From Camellia lanceoleosa (lineage: Eukaryota > Streptophyta > Magnoliopsida > Ericales > Theaceae): a DNA stretch of 64,000 nt. The position numbers were made by a program, and so were the translations under genes. The stretch is from assembly GCA_025200525.1 (NCBI GenBank), contig CM045762.1:109156734-109220733 (forward strand), in the 5' to 3' direction. Positions 34,801 through 46,464 of the stretch are shown here, piece by piece. The first letter of the stretch is position 1. Every line of letters begins with the position of its first letter. The notes under the pieces were generated by a model that was not told where the DNA came from, searched no databases, and worked only from the letters and a program-made list of their open reading frames with translations.

Positions 34801-36068
34801 GTACATAATGAGATTTCATCAGCACTCATAGATAGGGTAAGTCTCCATTTTCTTTGCAGATTTTTGTTTTCCTTTTTCTTCCTCACACCTTCAGCATTTG
34901 ACCACTTTCTGTTTTGTCATTTGCCATAATCAATCAGGTTGATGCTATGCTTCAAAACCTTGAAAAGGAAATTGATGACGTGGATGCTAAAATTGGTGAT
35001 CGTTGGCGGCTACTTGACAGGTGTGATTGTTTATGCATTATGCTTCATATTTTATTGTTCTTTTCTATTGTTGTGGGACCTATGGATATCAAGTCAGTAA
35101 CTGATCTTCACCCAAGTTAGCCATCGAGTCTGAATTCTTACTTTCTTTGGGATGTTCAAAGTTATATATATATATATAATATCCATATGGGTCTGCAAAC
35201 CTGGATATGATGTCTTTCAATCAGGCTGAACTAATCCTGATATACCGTCCTGTTTTTCTGCCACTTGACATTTCATTTTCAGCAGTTGCCATATAGGTTT
35301 GGTTGGCTTTGGAGACCATCCTCAATATTTAGAAAATGTTTGAACATCATGTTGTGTACACAGATATATAAAAAATGTGGTATGTATGCAGAGATTATGA
35401 TGGGAAAGTAACTCCTGAGGAGGTGGCATCTGCAGCTATGTATTTGAAGGATACTTTAGGCAAGGAGGGGGTCCAAGAACTCATAAGCAACCTTTCTAAA
35501 GATAGAGGTTGGTGATTCAAAGATGTTTTCATGATCCATTATTCTCATGTTCATTTTCATATTTTTAGTGATTTATAATATGTATTGGAATTCAATTTGC
35601 ATAGAAGTTTTTATTTATTTATTTATATTTTTATTTATTTATTTGGTAATACTTCTTGTTCAACTATTGAAATGCCTTCTCTTGAAGGCCAATAGGAACC
35701 AAAATATTTGGCTGTTAGAAAGCTTTGAGGAATATGTGTTCATCGCCCTGTTAGACATAGATAATGGCATGAAGTGGTACTTCTTTCCCTCCTTTCCTTG
35801 TTAAACAAAATGTGGGGTGAAGGCAACTTCCTCTCCTTCGGAATTTTTTTCCAATTTTTCGTGTCTTGTACCAAAGCCTGCATTGTTCTGCAAACAAAAT
35901 ATAAGTTGTTGAAATATTTATCTTTTATTTTCTATGATCATGATTTGAGTGAACTTTATTGCTGCAGATGGGAAGATTCTTGTTGAAGACATTGTGAAAT
36001 TGGGCAGTCGAGCAGAAAATGCTGGCGAAGGTGAAGGTGAAGGTGAAGCTGAAGCTGAGGGGAAATAG
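22849..36068 (+). CDS. LETM1: LETM1-like mitochondrial protein, C-terminal 461 codons in 12 exons
   Basis: Exons: 22849-22995, 23093-23181, 23325-23417, 23943-24069, 31790-31854, 31983-32157, 32541-32735, 32854-32901, 34690-34836, 34938-35020, 35392-35507 and 35968-36068 (stop TAG). All introns are GT-AG and the exon lengths sum to 1,386 nt, an open frame throughout. The first exon starts EALKRRLKARMEYAKFLQ. The LETM1 ribosome-binding domain follows (GFAKLFNDELTLDNISRPRL, YMGISPFGTDAYLRFMLRKR, LSEAELREDCRERGMLGL, LRDWLDLSLNHSVPSSLLI), then a Glu-rich coiled coil (about 31983-32735) and two C-terminal EF-hand-like loops (DYDGKVTPEEV, DGKILVEDI). The tail is Glu-rich. LETM1 proteins sit in the inner mitochondrial membrane and act in K+/H+ and Ca2+ homeostasis and translation. 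The N-terminal transit peptide and membrane helix (roughly 290 residues in relatives) are not in the window before this exon. No lesion is seen, so this part looks functional. Confidence 0.95.
24349..26245. mobile_element. Mutator-like nonautonomous element A, 1.9 kb
   Basis: Long inverted repeats of about 130 bp: GGGCAAACTTCACTTTATCC at the left, with GGGGGTAAAGTGAAGTTTGCCC at the right, and AACCCCCATGCGGTTTGTGG against CCACAAACTGCATGGGAGTT further in. A perfect 9-bp duplication AATTCATTT flanks it (24340-24348 and 26246-26254). No transposase. It contains a 45-bp tandem repeat at 25282-25412. Long inverted ends and the 9-bp duplication identify the Mutator superfamily. Confidence 0.88.
25282..25412 (+). 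repeat. 45-bp tandem repeat, three copies
   Basis: Copies beginning GGTTTTTCGTAATTATGCAA, GGTTTTTTCTTAATTATGC and GGTTTTTTCATAATTACG start near 25282, 25326 and 25371. The unit contains AACATTCTTGGTCAATTA. Confidence 0.75.
27005..27300 (+). mobile_element. RTE-type LINE 3' fragment
   Basis: AGATAAAATGAAGGGAAGCT and TTTGATCCATGTGGAAGG match, base by base over long stretches, the RTE fragment at 34191 (GATGACAAGATGAAGG, TTTGATCCATGTCGAGAG). It ends with the GAGATAAAGGCTTTGTT wording usual at RTE 3' ends. Reading frame destroyed. Confidence 0.6.
27588..27852. mobile_element. Possible MITE
   Basis: TACCATGTGCGCCCCAAAAATGG on the left and GGTGCATGATGTGGTCG with GTGCACCTTTTTAAGG on the right are partly inverse complementary. 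The middle repeats CATAACTTTCACCAC and CCATTCATAACTTT. No clear target duplication, so low confidence. Confidence 0.35.
27853..28917. other. AT-rich intron DNA, unassigned repeat
   Basis: Noncoding. Contains TAACCAAGTAATAACTACTA and GTTGATCCTCAGGGACTAA, wording that I have seen in dispersed plant repeats but cannot assign, and microsatellite-like AAATA and AAACT runs at 28018-28052 and 28233-28252. Confidence 0.35.
28918..30480 (-). mobile_element. RTE LINE 3' fragment split by a Harbinger-type element
   Basis: 28918-29059 (TTTGAATCCCAATCAAGTGG) and 30201-30480 are two parts of one RTE 3' end in antisense. Joined at the TTA, the sequence corresponds to the RTE fragment at 33525-33680 (ATCAATCTAGGTCTGCCCC there; GTCAATTTTAGGTCTTTTCC here). 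Decayed. Confidence 0.6.
29063..30197. mobile_element. Harbinger/Tourist-type nonautonomous element, 1.1 kb
   Basis: Left end GGCCATGTTTGATTGTCTAG, right end inverse complement GGCCTTGTTCAATGGCGGG, both followed by AGATAAA. The duplication is TTA (29060-29062 and 30198-30200). The interior is AT-rich with no transposase. The empty site is inferred from a homologous RTE sequence at 33650. Confidence 0.75.
30590..30830 (+). mobile_element. L1-type LINE fragment (zinc-binding region)
   Basis: The plus strand at about 30626-30680 translates to FPWKGIWKVKVSSR, which parallels the FPWRSVWVPGVPTK segment of the LINE at 2160 and continues with a few L1-like residues. The rest is unreadable. A short relic only. 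Confidence 0.4.
33360..34420 (+). mobile_element. RTE LINE fragment, sense strand, interrupted
   Basis: The plus strand near 33456-33490 reads VQKMSIIEMRMLR, and near 34155-34300 NESIKMVRSG, DDKMKVNCLRWYDHVHHRPINAHVR: two consecutive parts of the RTE C-terminal block. An antisense RTE fragment (about 33510-34145) lies between them. It sits in the intron between exons 8 and 9 of LETM1. Confidence 0.65.
33510..34145 (-). mobile_element. RTE LINE fragment, antisense, inserted into another RTE copy
   Basis: The minus strand at 33587-33856 encodes MLRWMRIKIRKDKVRNESIREWVRVAPIEDKLRENRLKWLGHIQRRPTDAVVKRW in one open frame, the characteristic end of plant RTE polyproteins, followed by GRRGRPRLMW. 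The 3' side (33510-33586) reads GGGACTTAAGGCTTGATTT on the minus strand, the usual RTE tail. Upstream sequence (to about 34145) is more decayed. Confidence 0.75.
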
Positions 36069-37092
36069 AGGATAGTAACACTCCAGTTTTTCCTTTCATT
36101 TGATTGCTTGATAGCACATTTTTGTAGGGAGTTCTGGGTGAAGTGAACAGTGTCATTTATGCTGTCTGGGTTCTTTAGAATGGATCTGGAGGCAATATGT
36201 CTGCTTCTTGTTACAGCTGTCGATATTTTGTAGGCGTTGGCAATTGTTACCCAGGTGATCTTTTCAAGTGATATACAGAAGAAATGTTTATAGTTCAGCT
36301 GTCTAATCATAAGAATGTCTTTGCTAATGCTATAAAAGTTAGTGTTGTTAGACCAACACAGAACTTACATACACAAAGGTGCGTAGTTGTCTTCTTGGTT
36401 ATATGCTTTATACTTGGCATGATACACATGATTGTCCAATGTTTATCCATCTGAAATGTACCTAGATGGCTGAGAATGTGTGTTGTTCCTTCAATTATGC
36501 CAAAGTAGTTCAAAGTTCATACAGCAGGCTTTTCTTTTTTTTTTTTTTTTGTTGAAATTAAAACATCACATTTTGGTAGTTAACATCATAATATCTTTTT
36601 GGGATGAGTTAAATGAATATTTTTTTTGACTTTTTGCGAAAAGATGTATATTGTGATGGAGAGGTGATGTGATTCAAATATGATAAAAAGATGTGCTAAA
36701 TTAGTGTACCCTAAAAAACTAACATTAAGGAGAAACTAGAAGGCTGATATTTGAATTCTCGGTATCTGTGAGTAAGTTGGACATTTTACTGGTTTCTGGT
36801 TTCATAGCTCAGCTGCTCTGTTTTTTGGGGCTTGAGTTTTATGCAATAGGGTTGAGACATCAATAGAGGAAGAGTTTTAGTGGTCTTGAAATTGATAAAT
36901 GGTTATGTGACTTTATGGAATGAGTGGCCATCTTTTGTCTGTTCTAGCTAGACGTATATCACTATTGGTTTCTAAACTTCTTGTGTTAGGTTTAGATAGT
37001 ATTTGGTTTAATGAAATAAAGTGCACTGGAATGAAATAATTATTTCTTAGCTTTCTTACAATGGTGATTGATGTTATTTGCAATGTATTCTT
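36069..37092. other. LETM1 3' flank
   Basis: The first 200-250 bp are probably 3' UTR. I see no strong AATAAA; a weak polyadenylation region is possible around 36270-36340. The rest is AT-rich and noncoding, with a T-run at 36533-36549. Confidence 0.5.
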
Positions 37093-37095
37093 TTA

Positions 37096-37329
37096 GGTGT
37101 TGTTTGGTTGGAGGATTTGATGAGAGAAACGGTAAGAGAAAGGGAAATTAAAAAACAAAAAAGAAAAATAATTGATAGGATTCGAATTTCAAGTTATACT
37201 TGGTTGAGTTGAGAAATGAAAGAAGAAAAGAGTGAATTCCAAAAGACAAAAAATGGGATCGTATTTCTCACATTTTATTTATTTATTTATTTTTATTTCT
37301 CTCTTCAAATCTTCCGATCAAATACAACC
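37096..37329. mobile_element. Tourist-like MITE, 234 bp
   Basis: Left end GGTGTTGTTTGGTTGGAGG, right end inverse complement GGTTGTATTTGATCGGAAG, both leading into ATTTGA. The duplication is TTA (37093-37095 and 37330-37332). Noncoding. Confidence 0.75.
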
Positions 37330-37332
37330 TTA

Positions 37333-38072
37333 GTAAACTAAACATGAGAATGAACATTGTTGATCAATTTTATTTTATTTTATTTTATTTTTTGAGACAA
37401 TGACTTTTGTCTTTATTTGTCTGATTATTATTTTTGGCTAAAATATTTTTTTAAGCAAATTGTTTATCTAAATTGAGCTGCTACATACAAGCTTTGTTAT
37501 AAAATCCTCAATGTTATTTTAACAGCTTCCATCTCGATTTATTACTTTTGCTGTTTTTAGCCAATTCCTTCCTTCCACCTGATGAATGTTGTGTTGAAGC
37601 TGATTCCCACTGCCCACCCATTACCTCACCTTCTTCACAACTCTTTGTAAGAGTTTCTTATGCAACAAACAGACAAATTTTACTTCTACAATGAATAGTT
37701 GTACATATAGAAGTTAAAGAGAGTCCTTTACTAGTAAATTTTGGAAAACAGATTATTTTGCCTTCGCTTGTCGAAAATCGACGAATTATCTTAAAATGAC
37801 TATCAAATCTTCATTTTTAATCAGATTCAAGAAACTTTTATATCATTAAAAAATTCTTTAAAAATTATACGAACTTAAATTGACAGTTTGAAAACTCAAC
37901 ATTTTTCACATAATGTCGCATGGAAGAGAAACCCTTCGTCGGGACCAGAAGGGGAGGAAATTTGGGTTTTGAAAGGAATTGAATCCTGGGGTCCATAGAG
38001 GCTCTGAAATTGGCCTTAGAAAGGTAGGTTAAGGCGTTTGGCTTGGCTGAAGCCCATCCAGGGCATCCGGTT
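37333..38072. other. Noncoding spacer
   Basis: AT-rich, with TTTTA repeats at 37366-37390. I see no gene or element border. Confidence 0.4.
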
Positions 38073-39517
38073 TGTCATGCCTAAATTTTACAAGATCTGA
38101 AATTTAGGGAATATTATTAGAATTTGTAATAGAATGCATGAATATAAAATAATAACTGAAAATTCACCCTCCACACATATATATATATATCATCATTCAA
38201 TATATGAGGTTTTATTATTATATATATTATATTCATCGTTTACGTGGCATGAATATATAATATGTACAGTTAAATGGATTAACATTCATTAAAAAAGAGA
38301 TGTGCGTTGGGCTTACAACAAAATAAAAAACGGAATTATCTCTTACAAAAGTAATGGCACTCGACCAACAAAATAAAAGCCCTAGGCCACAATCAATAGA
38401 GCTCTTCTAGCTCACATCTAAGTTCCCACGCCAACTCAAGGTTGTGGCTCAATAGCATTACCTGGAAAGATTCAACAACGAGGGATAAATATATAGTCCA
38501 ATAGAAAAATCTTTATTTCCAATAATATAACGCTACGAATGTATATAATCATGGTGCTATATAATAAGCTTATATTCATTCAAATCCATCGTTCGTTCAC
38601 AATTATCAATATTTAAAAATCTGATAACTTAATATAAAGTCTGATAAATGTTTAAAATCAACAATTTGCCCATTTTAGTTTGAGGTGAATCCCTAGATCA
38701 ATGTATTTTCCAATGGTCTCTCAAAGAATTACCTAAACACCCCCAATTTATTAGTTACTAACCGGAAAGCAATTGATACTTTATGCGCACTGGTTCTGGT
38801 CCATCATGGATACTGTCGTCAACTTAATCTCACTTCTATACATGACCTAGATTCACCGTTATTATTCAATTCAAATCATTTGAATTTTTTATAAACCAAA
38901 TGCAACTCATGCATTCTCAATCATCAATACATTTTCAACACATCACCATTCAACAATGGGGTTTCCAAATTCAATTAGCCAACAATCAATTTATCAAATT
39001 GAGTAATTCACCCTAGGTTGGTGATTTCTACAATAATGTAATTCTCCACCAATTGCCAACAATTCAAAATCTCTAGAATATTCAAAGAACCGAAATTGTC
39101 CAATTCCAAGTATAGAGACAATATCAACAATAACAAAGTAATTTCTCAAATTAAAGTTTTACAGGGACTTTAGCAAATAAAAGTATCCTTTATGTTATAC
39201 GATATTTAGAAATATGTTTTTATAGAAAAATATAGAGAAACAACCAACATCACTCAAACCCTAAGTCTCTACAATACATATGCCTTCAAAATCTCTACAA
39301 ATTTCTCATAGGAGTGTAAAGAAAATACCACATATCCAGCTAGAGGTTCATACTAATTTATATATAGATAAAAGAAATTCATACCTCAAGAAATGGATGG
39401 GAGAAGTCTTGAATCTCGAAAATCTTCAAATTGAAAATCGAGACAACATTAATACTCGAGTTGAAGATCAACTCTTAGTCTAGCTACCTTAAATCTTGAG
39501 ATATGGTGGTTTATTGA

Positions 39518-39587
<70 letters not shown>

Positions 39588-39680
39588 AAAGAGAAATGAA
39601 TGAAGAGAGCAAAAAAGTCTATAGAAAAGGAAAAGAGGGGCAAACAAAGTACGAGGCTGAGAGGCTGTCACTTCGCTTTT
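38073..39680. repeat. LTR-like sequence (older host repeat)
   Basis: Begins TGTCATGCCTAAATTTTAC, a plausible LTR start. Order of words (GCTTACAAC, GGCACTCGACCAACA, CCTAGGCCACAATC, TACCTGGAAAG) parallels 39681-40020 (GCTTACATC, GGCGTTCTGCCAACAG, CCCATAGCCATC, TTTACCTAAAA), suggesting two related LTR families. The other half probably lies after 49036. No coding sequence. Confidence 0.4.
39522..39595. repeat. (GA)n microsatellite
   Basis: About 37 uninterrupted GA dinucleotides. Spurious open frames of poly-Ser/Leu or Arg/Glu type arise from it. Confidence 0.97.
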
Positions 39681-40384
39681 TGTAACGCCCCACCTTTTTA
39701 TTTCACGGATAACATTACCAATTCCATAATTATAATACAATTTCAGAAATAACCTACGGAAGTCCTATACATTAAGAAGGATAAATAAATGAAGATTCTC
39801 TCAGTGGAATACATAATGAATACAACAAGAGATAAAATTAAATAAGTTACTCGTAGGCTTACATCATTACATATAAAAGGATGAGTTCAATCCTTTTACA
39901 ATAATGGCGTTCTGCCAACAGATAAAAGGTCCCATAGCCATCAGATAAAGAAGATCCTGGATCTTGAACACTTCTCGACATTTACCTAAAAAAAGATTAG
40001 TAACATGAGATGAACATAAAGTCTCGTAGGGATCCCAACATGATCCTAAATAATAACAACTTACAGATAACTATGATCATGAATGCTTCATCTCATATTA
40101 TATAAATAATGTGACAGTTTATAATTAAAGTATACTTACACAAGTACTTTTCCCAAAAATTATTCAATTTATTCAACAATACAAATTATTCACATTTCCT
40201 TCTGATTTCCCATTTCAAAAATATCACATAACAATTGTTTTGTTTTTGGAAAACATGTTCACCAAAATCCGATTTCTTCACATCATTTACAAACTCAATA
40301 CATAACCTACATCCATCTCCAACAAATTCATCACATTCCTTGGCCTTAAGCCCAAAGGTAAAGAGATACTTTCAATAACTAATT

Positions 40385-40818
40385 TGTAAAACAAAAATGA
40401 CGCAGCGGTAGTGGTCATACCTTTCAGATACAGAATCTGAATTGAAGGATCTCTGGGTAAATCACGTGCTTCCTTAATCTTGTCAATCAACCCAGCAATG
40501 GGGTGATATTACAGTGTTGAATATCACCCACACAATCCACAGTGCAAATGGCTTTGATCGTTTATGGGAGAGAGGCAGTATATGGGAGAAACTGTATGTA
40601 GGAAAAACAGAGATAATACGTTGTATATCTCTTAATGACCCACAACCCATATATCAGATATATAATATTATTATTATCTATCCATATCAGTAAATGGAGA
40701 TAATATGTATCCTGAGTGGTTATCCTAAATAGGTTTGAATTCAAATTCAAAACCCATTTGGATAAGGTTCAAATTCAAATGTTAAATGGTCATGCCACAT
40801 GGGCGCCCATTTCTAACA
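40385..40818 (-). repeat. Copia 3' LTR (left copy), 434 bp
   Basis: On the plus strand begins TGTAAAACAAAAATGACGC and ends CATTTCTAACA. It matches 46900-47333 across its full length. It contains the palindromic GGGCGCCC near the minus-strand start. Confidence 0.93.
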
Positions 40819-40835
40819 TCTCCCACTCGCACATG
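40819..40835 (-). other. Copia polypurine tract
   Basis: On the minus strand GCGAGTGGGAGA stands directly before the 3' LTR, a purine-rich primer site for plus-strand cDNA. Confidence 0.6.
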
Positions 40836-42354
40836 AGTTGGCATGACACTGCCACATCTCTATCTCAATCTCCCCAAAAAGAACAATCTCATACTAGCCA
40901 ATGCACCGTGCGACCGCTGAGAACACCTGCATGTGGGAGCTCTATACTAGAAACTCAAAATGAGCCAGCATAGAGACATCAACCCAAAAGGAACAAAAAA
41001 GTGTCTCATATACCCCAGACCCATCTAATTACACCGGTCCAAAAAACATCTCTAATCCCTTAAAAAGAGCATGTTTGACCCTCTCAATTCTTGCAATATA
41101 TTCACACTCAATTCGCCTCTCATACAGAGCGATGTGAGTTGCCGGCAATGAATATACAACAGTGGTGGTGTAATACTAGATGATCTTCCCTTTGCACTCA
41201 TGCCATTTAATTTAGGATTGACCGCTTTCCCAGTGATGTCCCTTAAGGCCGAATCATACATGACCGCAGGCAACATACCAAAGTAGCGAACATCAACCCC
41301 TTACCTTATGACATAGTCAAAAGTCACAAAAGGGTACATAAATGAAAGTCATATCAATAATGACATCGTAAGACTCACACGGTGAGAAGCAGGGATCCAT
41401 TCTCTCACCTCATTACTTGGTCGCCAAGCACATATAGTATGAATACATGCTACGGTGGAGTAACTCTTCCAAAAGAGTGACGTCATACTCGATACCGTCT
41501 GAGATATTAGTCTAGTCGCTTTCTAGCGCCTAACCCGAATTCTCTATTTGCTCGCCTTCTAGGCGCCAAATGAGATCTCGTATCTGGCTAATCATAACAG
41601 GCACAACATGGAAAGTGGGTACTAACATCCATGTTTGGTCCTTAACACGACCTCATCTTGGTTGTAACCAAGGCGACATGCGTAGTGGATAATTTCAGTC
41701 TCTCTTGGTTCCAAACAAAAATAAACCACTAGTCTCATCCTTGCTCGCTCCCAAGCGCCAAGGGCGATTGCTCGTGTGAGTGAGCCAATCTTGCCTGCTG
41801 ACATCATCATCTGCTAATCATTATGACACAAACCATAATAGTGTCAACATCCCATCATCTCAAAATAAGTGATCGATTTTAAAAAAAAATTGACCACAGC
41901 TTGCGCAATTCTAGATTCCAAACATAAGCCTTATCAGCACCTCTTGCGATAAGTATATACAACGGAATCCACCATGTGCGCCTCATATGAAGTGATTTAA
42001 GATCACTACCTCTTGCGCAATATCCTCTCTAAAGATATTTTGGTGACCAATTTGCGTTCATTCTTGATGTGCCCAACTAGCGCAGATGCGCCCAACTAGC
42101 GCATTGAATCTTACAAGAAGCAAATTAATATACTACTAGTAAAGCATTTTATCCACAATCTAATGAGCAAGGTCAATGTCTAAACAACTCAGTTGACCAT
42201 TTATCAAAGATAACATTTATCATGCCGAATACGCCCACATAGCGTACTTTAGGCTCCCACCACAAAGAAAAAGATCAAGGAATATAGGTCATTTGTTTCT
42301 CCCAAAGACAATCCGAGGATACACTTAATAGCTAAGGCTCTGGCTTTTACCGAT

Positions 42355-42520
42355 AGGTAAGTCAATGGGTTTGTAATTTTGCATCTAGAATCATTCTAGG
42401 ATACTCCTTATGTAAGTCATCAAAGACAAAATAGGAATTCTCCCAAAACAATTCCTAAGGATCGTACATCCGAGCATATAAATTACATCACCCATGTCCA
42501 TCATATCTAAAATAGAGGAC
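42355..42520 (-). pseudogene. Copia reverse transcriptase relic
   Basis: The minus strand reads DMMDMGDVIYMLGCTILR, then LSLMTYIRSILE and KPIDLPIGKSQSL, a recognisable but damaged C-terminal RT segment of plant copia elements (usually DMKDMGEADYILGIKI, LSQ.TYI..VL, P...P). About 150 bp further on, STLCGRIRHDKCYL echoes the A-TRPDI-YAV block. Stops and frameshifts interrupt it. I see no YVDD box. Confidence 0.65.
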
Positions 42521-43739
42521 TGCCCACCCTAGGTGGCGACAACCCTATAAATTCCTGGCTTATAATGACTAAGTAAGGAAAAACTTCTTTTGGACCATTG
42601 GTCATGCCTCAGTGGTCTTCATCGATTATCGTTTGCCTATCATGGCTTGACGAAATCTAAGAACCACTATTTGGATAACTGTTTTAGGCTGTAAAAGATT
42701 TATTGGAACTAGCAACCTTTTTGCGCTCCTAACATTTCACCATAAAAACAGAAGGTAAATCCCTACGGATTTACTTATCCAATTCTCCAATGAGAAGTTG
42801 GGTCACAATGTCCACAAATTAATGTTCCGAACTTATGTCAATTATGTCAATCATAGCCTAAGTCAAAATAACCTCACTCCCTAGGAGGAAGTTAAAATAA
42901 CCTCACTCCCCAGGAGGAAGTCTTCTCATGGTCTACACTTTCCTCAATGGTGCGACTTTTTAGTGTCTAGCGAGCCTTATGCCTCAACAATGACTATCCA
43001 AATTACGCATAACTTTAGAACAGTTTCGCGTCATAATGGAAAGTCAACCAAATTATAGAAATGGTTAATCCTCAAAGACTTTGTCTTAAACTGCGCAACA
43101 TTAATCCACTTTCTAAAAACAGGAGACTAGAGCCTTTGGCATCATCTTAGGCTCTTTATCATCTTGCGGAGCAATCATGAATGTTTCCTTCTCAATCACC
43201 CAGTGGTGACATGGGAAATTTTCATATTCGCTACCACGCAACTAAGAATGTAGAGTATTCTTCTCTAATGGAGTAATCCATTAGTAGGCACATCACTCCC
43301 ACTGTCCCTAGGATATTGGAAATTTCTTTCCATTCTCAACTAGGCTACATAAAAGCACTATGCTTAGAATTCTCTATCTTATAGAGTTCCAAAACTCTAT
43401 ACACGTCACCTTTACTAAGAAAACTTTATGTGACTTAGTTACACTACCACAAAGCTGCTTACTTATATGCATATGACGGAGGATTTACATGACGATACAA
43501 TAATGCGCCACATAACCCTATGTGTTTACAAGACGGATACAATAATGCGCTATAGAACCTTAGGTCTTAACCGCAATCTTATGAGAAGTAGAATAAAGAT
43601 AAGTGCTTAAGATTCTGAGATCGCCCAAAGATGGCTCTCGCTAATCCATTACTCAAATGGAGTGTAAAATCGATATGGAGGGCATTTAGTTAGGGATATA
43701 GGCGACAAACTAGTGCAATTCCTAATTGGGAAACATTTT

Positions 43740-43880
43740 GCGCCATTATCCACCTAACATTAACAATATTTAATTCATATCTCTACTACACCATTGTGTT
43801 GTTGAGTATTAGGAATAATCAATTTTCTAAGCATCCATTTCTCTTCACGAGTTCTCTAAAATAACTCAAATAGATACTGC
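43740..43880 (-). pseudogene. Copia integrase relic
   Basis: The minus strand has GGSIYLSYFRELVKRNG followed about 45 bp later by TQQHNGVVEI, a damaged form of the copia integrase block GGEY...F...G and TPQQNGVVER that contains the catalytic Glu. A stop follows at once. Confidence 0.65.
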
Positions 43881-46464
43881 CACCTTGGTCAAAACTAAAA
43901 GCACAAAAGTCAGTATCTAATTGATCTCAACCTCATATGTGCAATGTCAAAAATCATCTCAAAACTTTTTGACTTATGGGAGATCAAATAGTCTTGACTC
44001 GAATCGTATTGTAATCTATAAATGTGTCGAGATTGAGGCTTAGCTATCATACCCTTACACATATCTAGTCACAAAAATCATAGTGGACTAAATGCGCCAA
44101 TACAAATGACCTTCTATGGCTTTCCTACTTACTTGTGCGCAACCATTGCGAACAAAGTTACACATTCACATGAGAACAGGATGTCATAAGCGAGTGGGCC
44201 CGAGAAGGCCTACTCAAACCATCGTGTCATCATCTCATTAATGTGATTAAGTATAATAAGCCACCGGTTCATGACCAATGTCATAAACTAATTCCAATCA
44301 TCTTAATGTGTGAGTTCTCGAAGATAAGTTTTTAAAGGTTTAGGCCCAACTAGGTAATGACTCACAACTAACTCATATTTACTAGATCATAAAAGGATGT
44401 CATGGAGATTTCAAGTGCGCCTAAATCGCAAATTTAACTAGTAAGTGCTAATCCCCTGCACCTTCAAGTCAATTTTATTCTCCATACACTTTAATGCATC
44501 TAGTTGAAAGATGACGGTACTCCTCTTGCCATATCTATTTCTCGCTTCATAGTTACTTGTAATTAATTCTACTATCCACAAGAAGGAGAGAATAAGCTAT
44601 CAACTATGACAGCTCCTGAAGTAACTTAAGCGCGAATTAGGCTAAGGAGTCTAATTCAACACAATGCTCTCACGAGCCATGCGTCAAATTCTTAGAGTCA
44701 TAACAACCTTGTCAGCCTTGACCTTTTCATTACTATGCTGCAACGTTTGCGCTTAGTGGTAAATGTTATTCAAAAAACGTTAGCCTAGCTAAGGAATCAC
44801 ACAAAGAAGCCCCTCCTCATGTCTCACACCTAAGTGTAGAAACAGTAAGTGTCCTGACTTAGACAAGTTGGCAATGCTCATAGATTTTGCAGCCACTAAG
44901 CGCTAATCTTTTCACTTAGTGTTAATAGATTTTGCAGCTTCTAAGCGCTAATCTTTTAACTTCATGTGATATTTCAATGCACACTATAATAGTGCATGAA
45001 ATTTTTGCTCCATCCACTCCCAATAATTGGGTAGAGAGCAACACTGCTCATTTTGGCTACTCGTCTTACACTTAATGACTAATTTATTTAAGCTCGCATT
45101 TCTTGAATGACGTGACTCTTGAATGTTACTTCATCCAATGATGTAACATTATTTACAAGTCAAATTACAAAGTCAATCCGCGCAGCTCAATAGTCAAGAT
45201 CATATACAGATCTATTGAGGGCTTTCTAATTTCATAACTCCAAAACTCGCCAACCAAAACTACATAGCATGCCGCTAACCATAACGCACACATTAGTTTT
45301 ATTGTGCCAAATAAGGCAACAAAACCACGGCGACTTTGAGTCATGTTTCCTTACTTTGGCTCAATTAAGGTTTGACCTAAAGTCTCCAAGACTTTTGCTC
45401 ATCTAAAGAATGGGATTATGTTGTTCACATTTGAACATCTCTACTAAGTCTAGGTCAACCAAATTAACTTCCATAAGTTAAGTCAATTTAGAGAGAAATT
45501 CGCATTGGGATTAATTTGATTAGCATAATATAATTTTGCCGCAAAAACCTAAATTAAATAGTGACAATATTACACAAGTCGCAAGATCGAAAATCCGCTA
45601 AGCTCGTAATCAACTCTTGCATACAAGTGACAATTATTCAAAATTTAATTTAATTTATATAAAATATTGGTTTTCGGGAGTTAATCTACAAAGATTTCTC
45701 TCAACCGAATAACCTCCCACTGATTATGGCATGTTTAAAAGCATGATAAAAAATTCTAATTCCATACAACAGCATCATAATGTAGATTCACAATCAATAC
45801 ATGCTATGTTACATTTAATAACGGAATTAAAATAAAAAACAATTAATCATGCTATTCTTATTACAACAATTTAGAAATTCTAGGCAAAAAACAACAACAT
45901 GCTGTATTTAATATTCAAATTATGCCATAACAGAAAGTATATCACTTCTGGAATTTTATGAAATTTTCTGGTATTTTTCTGGAATTTCAAATAACTAATA
46001 AACACACATAAAATTAGGAATAAAAAATCCAGAATTTGATAAACTGAAACAATATTCAGATTATGCCATAATTAAAATGTACATCATGCTGAAATTTTCT
46101 GGAATATTTCTGAAATTTTCTGGAATTTTAAATAACTAATAAACACACATAAAATTAGAAATAAAAAATCCAGAAACTGATAAACTGAAACAATTATACC
46201 ATAAATAGTAAAACATTTGAAGTCCACAATAAAAATTTCAACCCCGTAAAATTATTTATGCAATACGTAATCATTTTAAAGCATAAAAATGAATTATTAA
46301 CACATAAAAAATATCTTTTATTCTCGTAAAATTTTCAAAATTTTACACAAGATACAAAATTTAATTCTGAGTCTGATGGTACCAACCATGCTTAAAACAA
46401 AGCTATAACGAATAAATTATGGCCAATTAACGCAATTCAATTAAAAACAAACAAAAGAGACTTA

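Noticed and set aside
39449..39740. Two open frames rich in Ser/Leu on the minus strand
   Set aside because: They are translations of the GA microsatellite at 39522-39595 and have no protein-like sequence outside it.
40562..40750. 62-codon frame present twice (also 47077-47265)
   Set aside because: It is inside the copia LTR, so duplication reflects the two LTRs, not a gene family.
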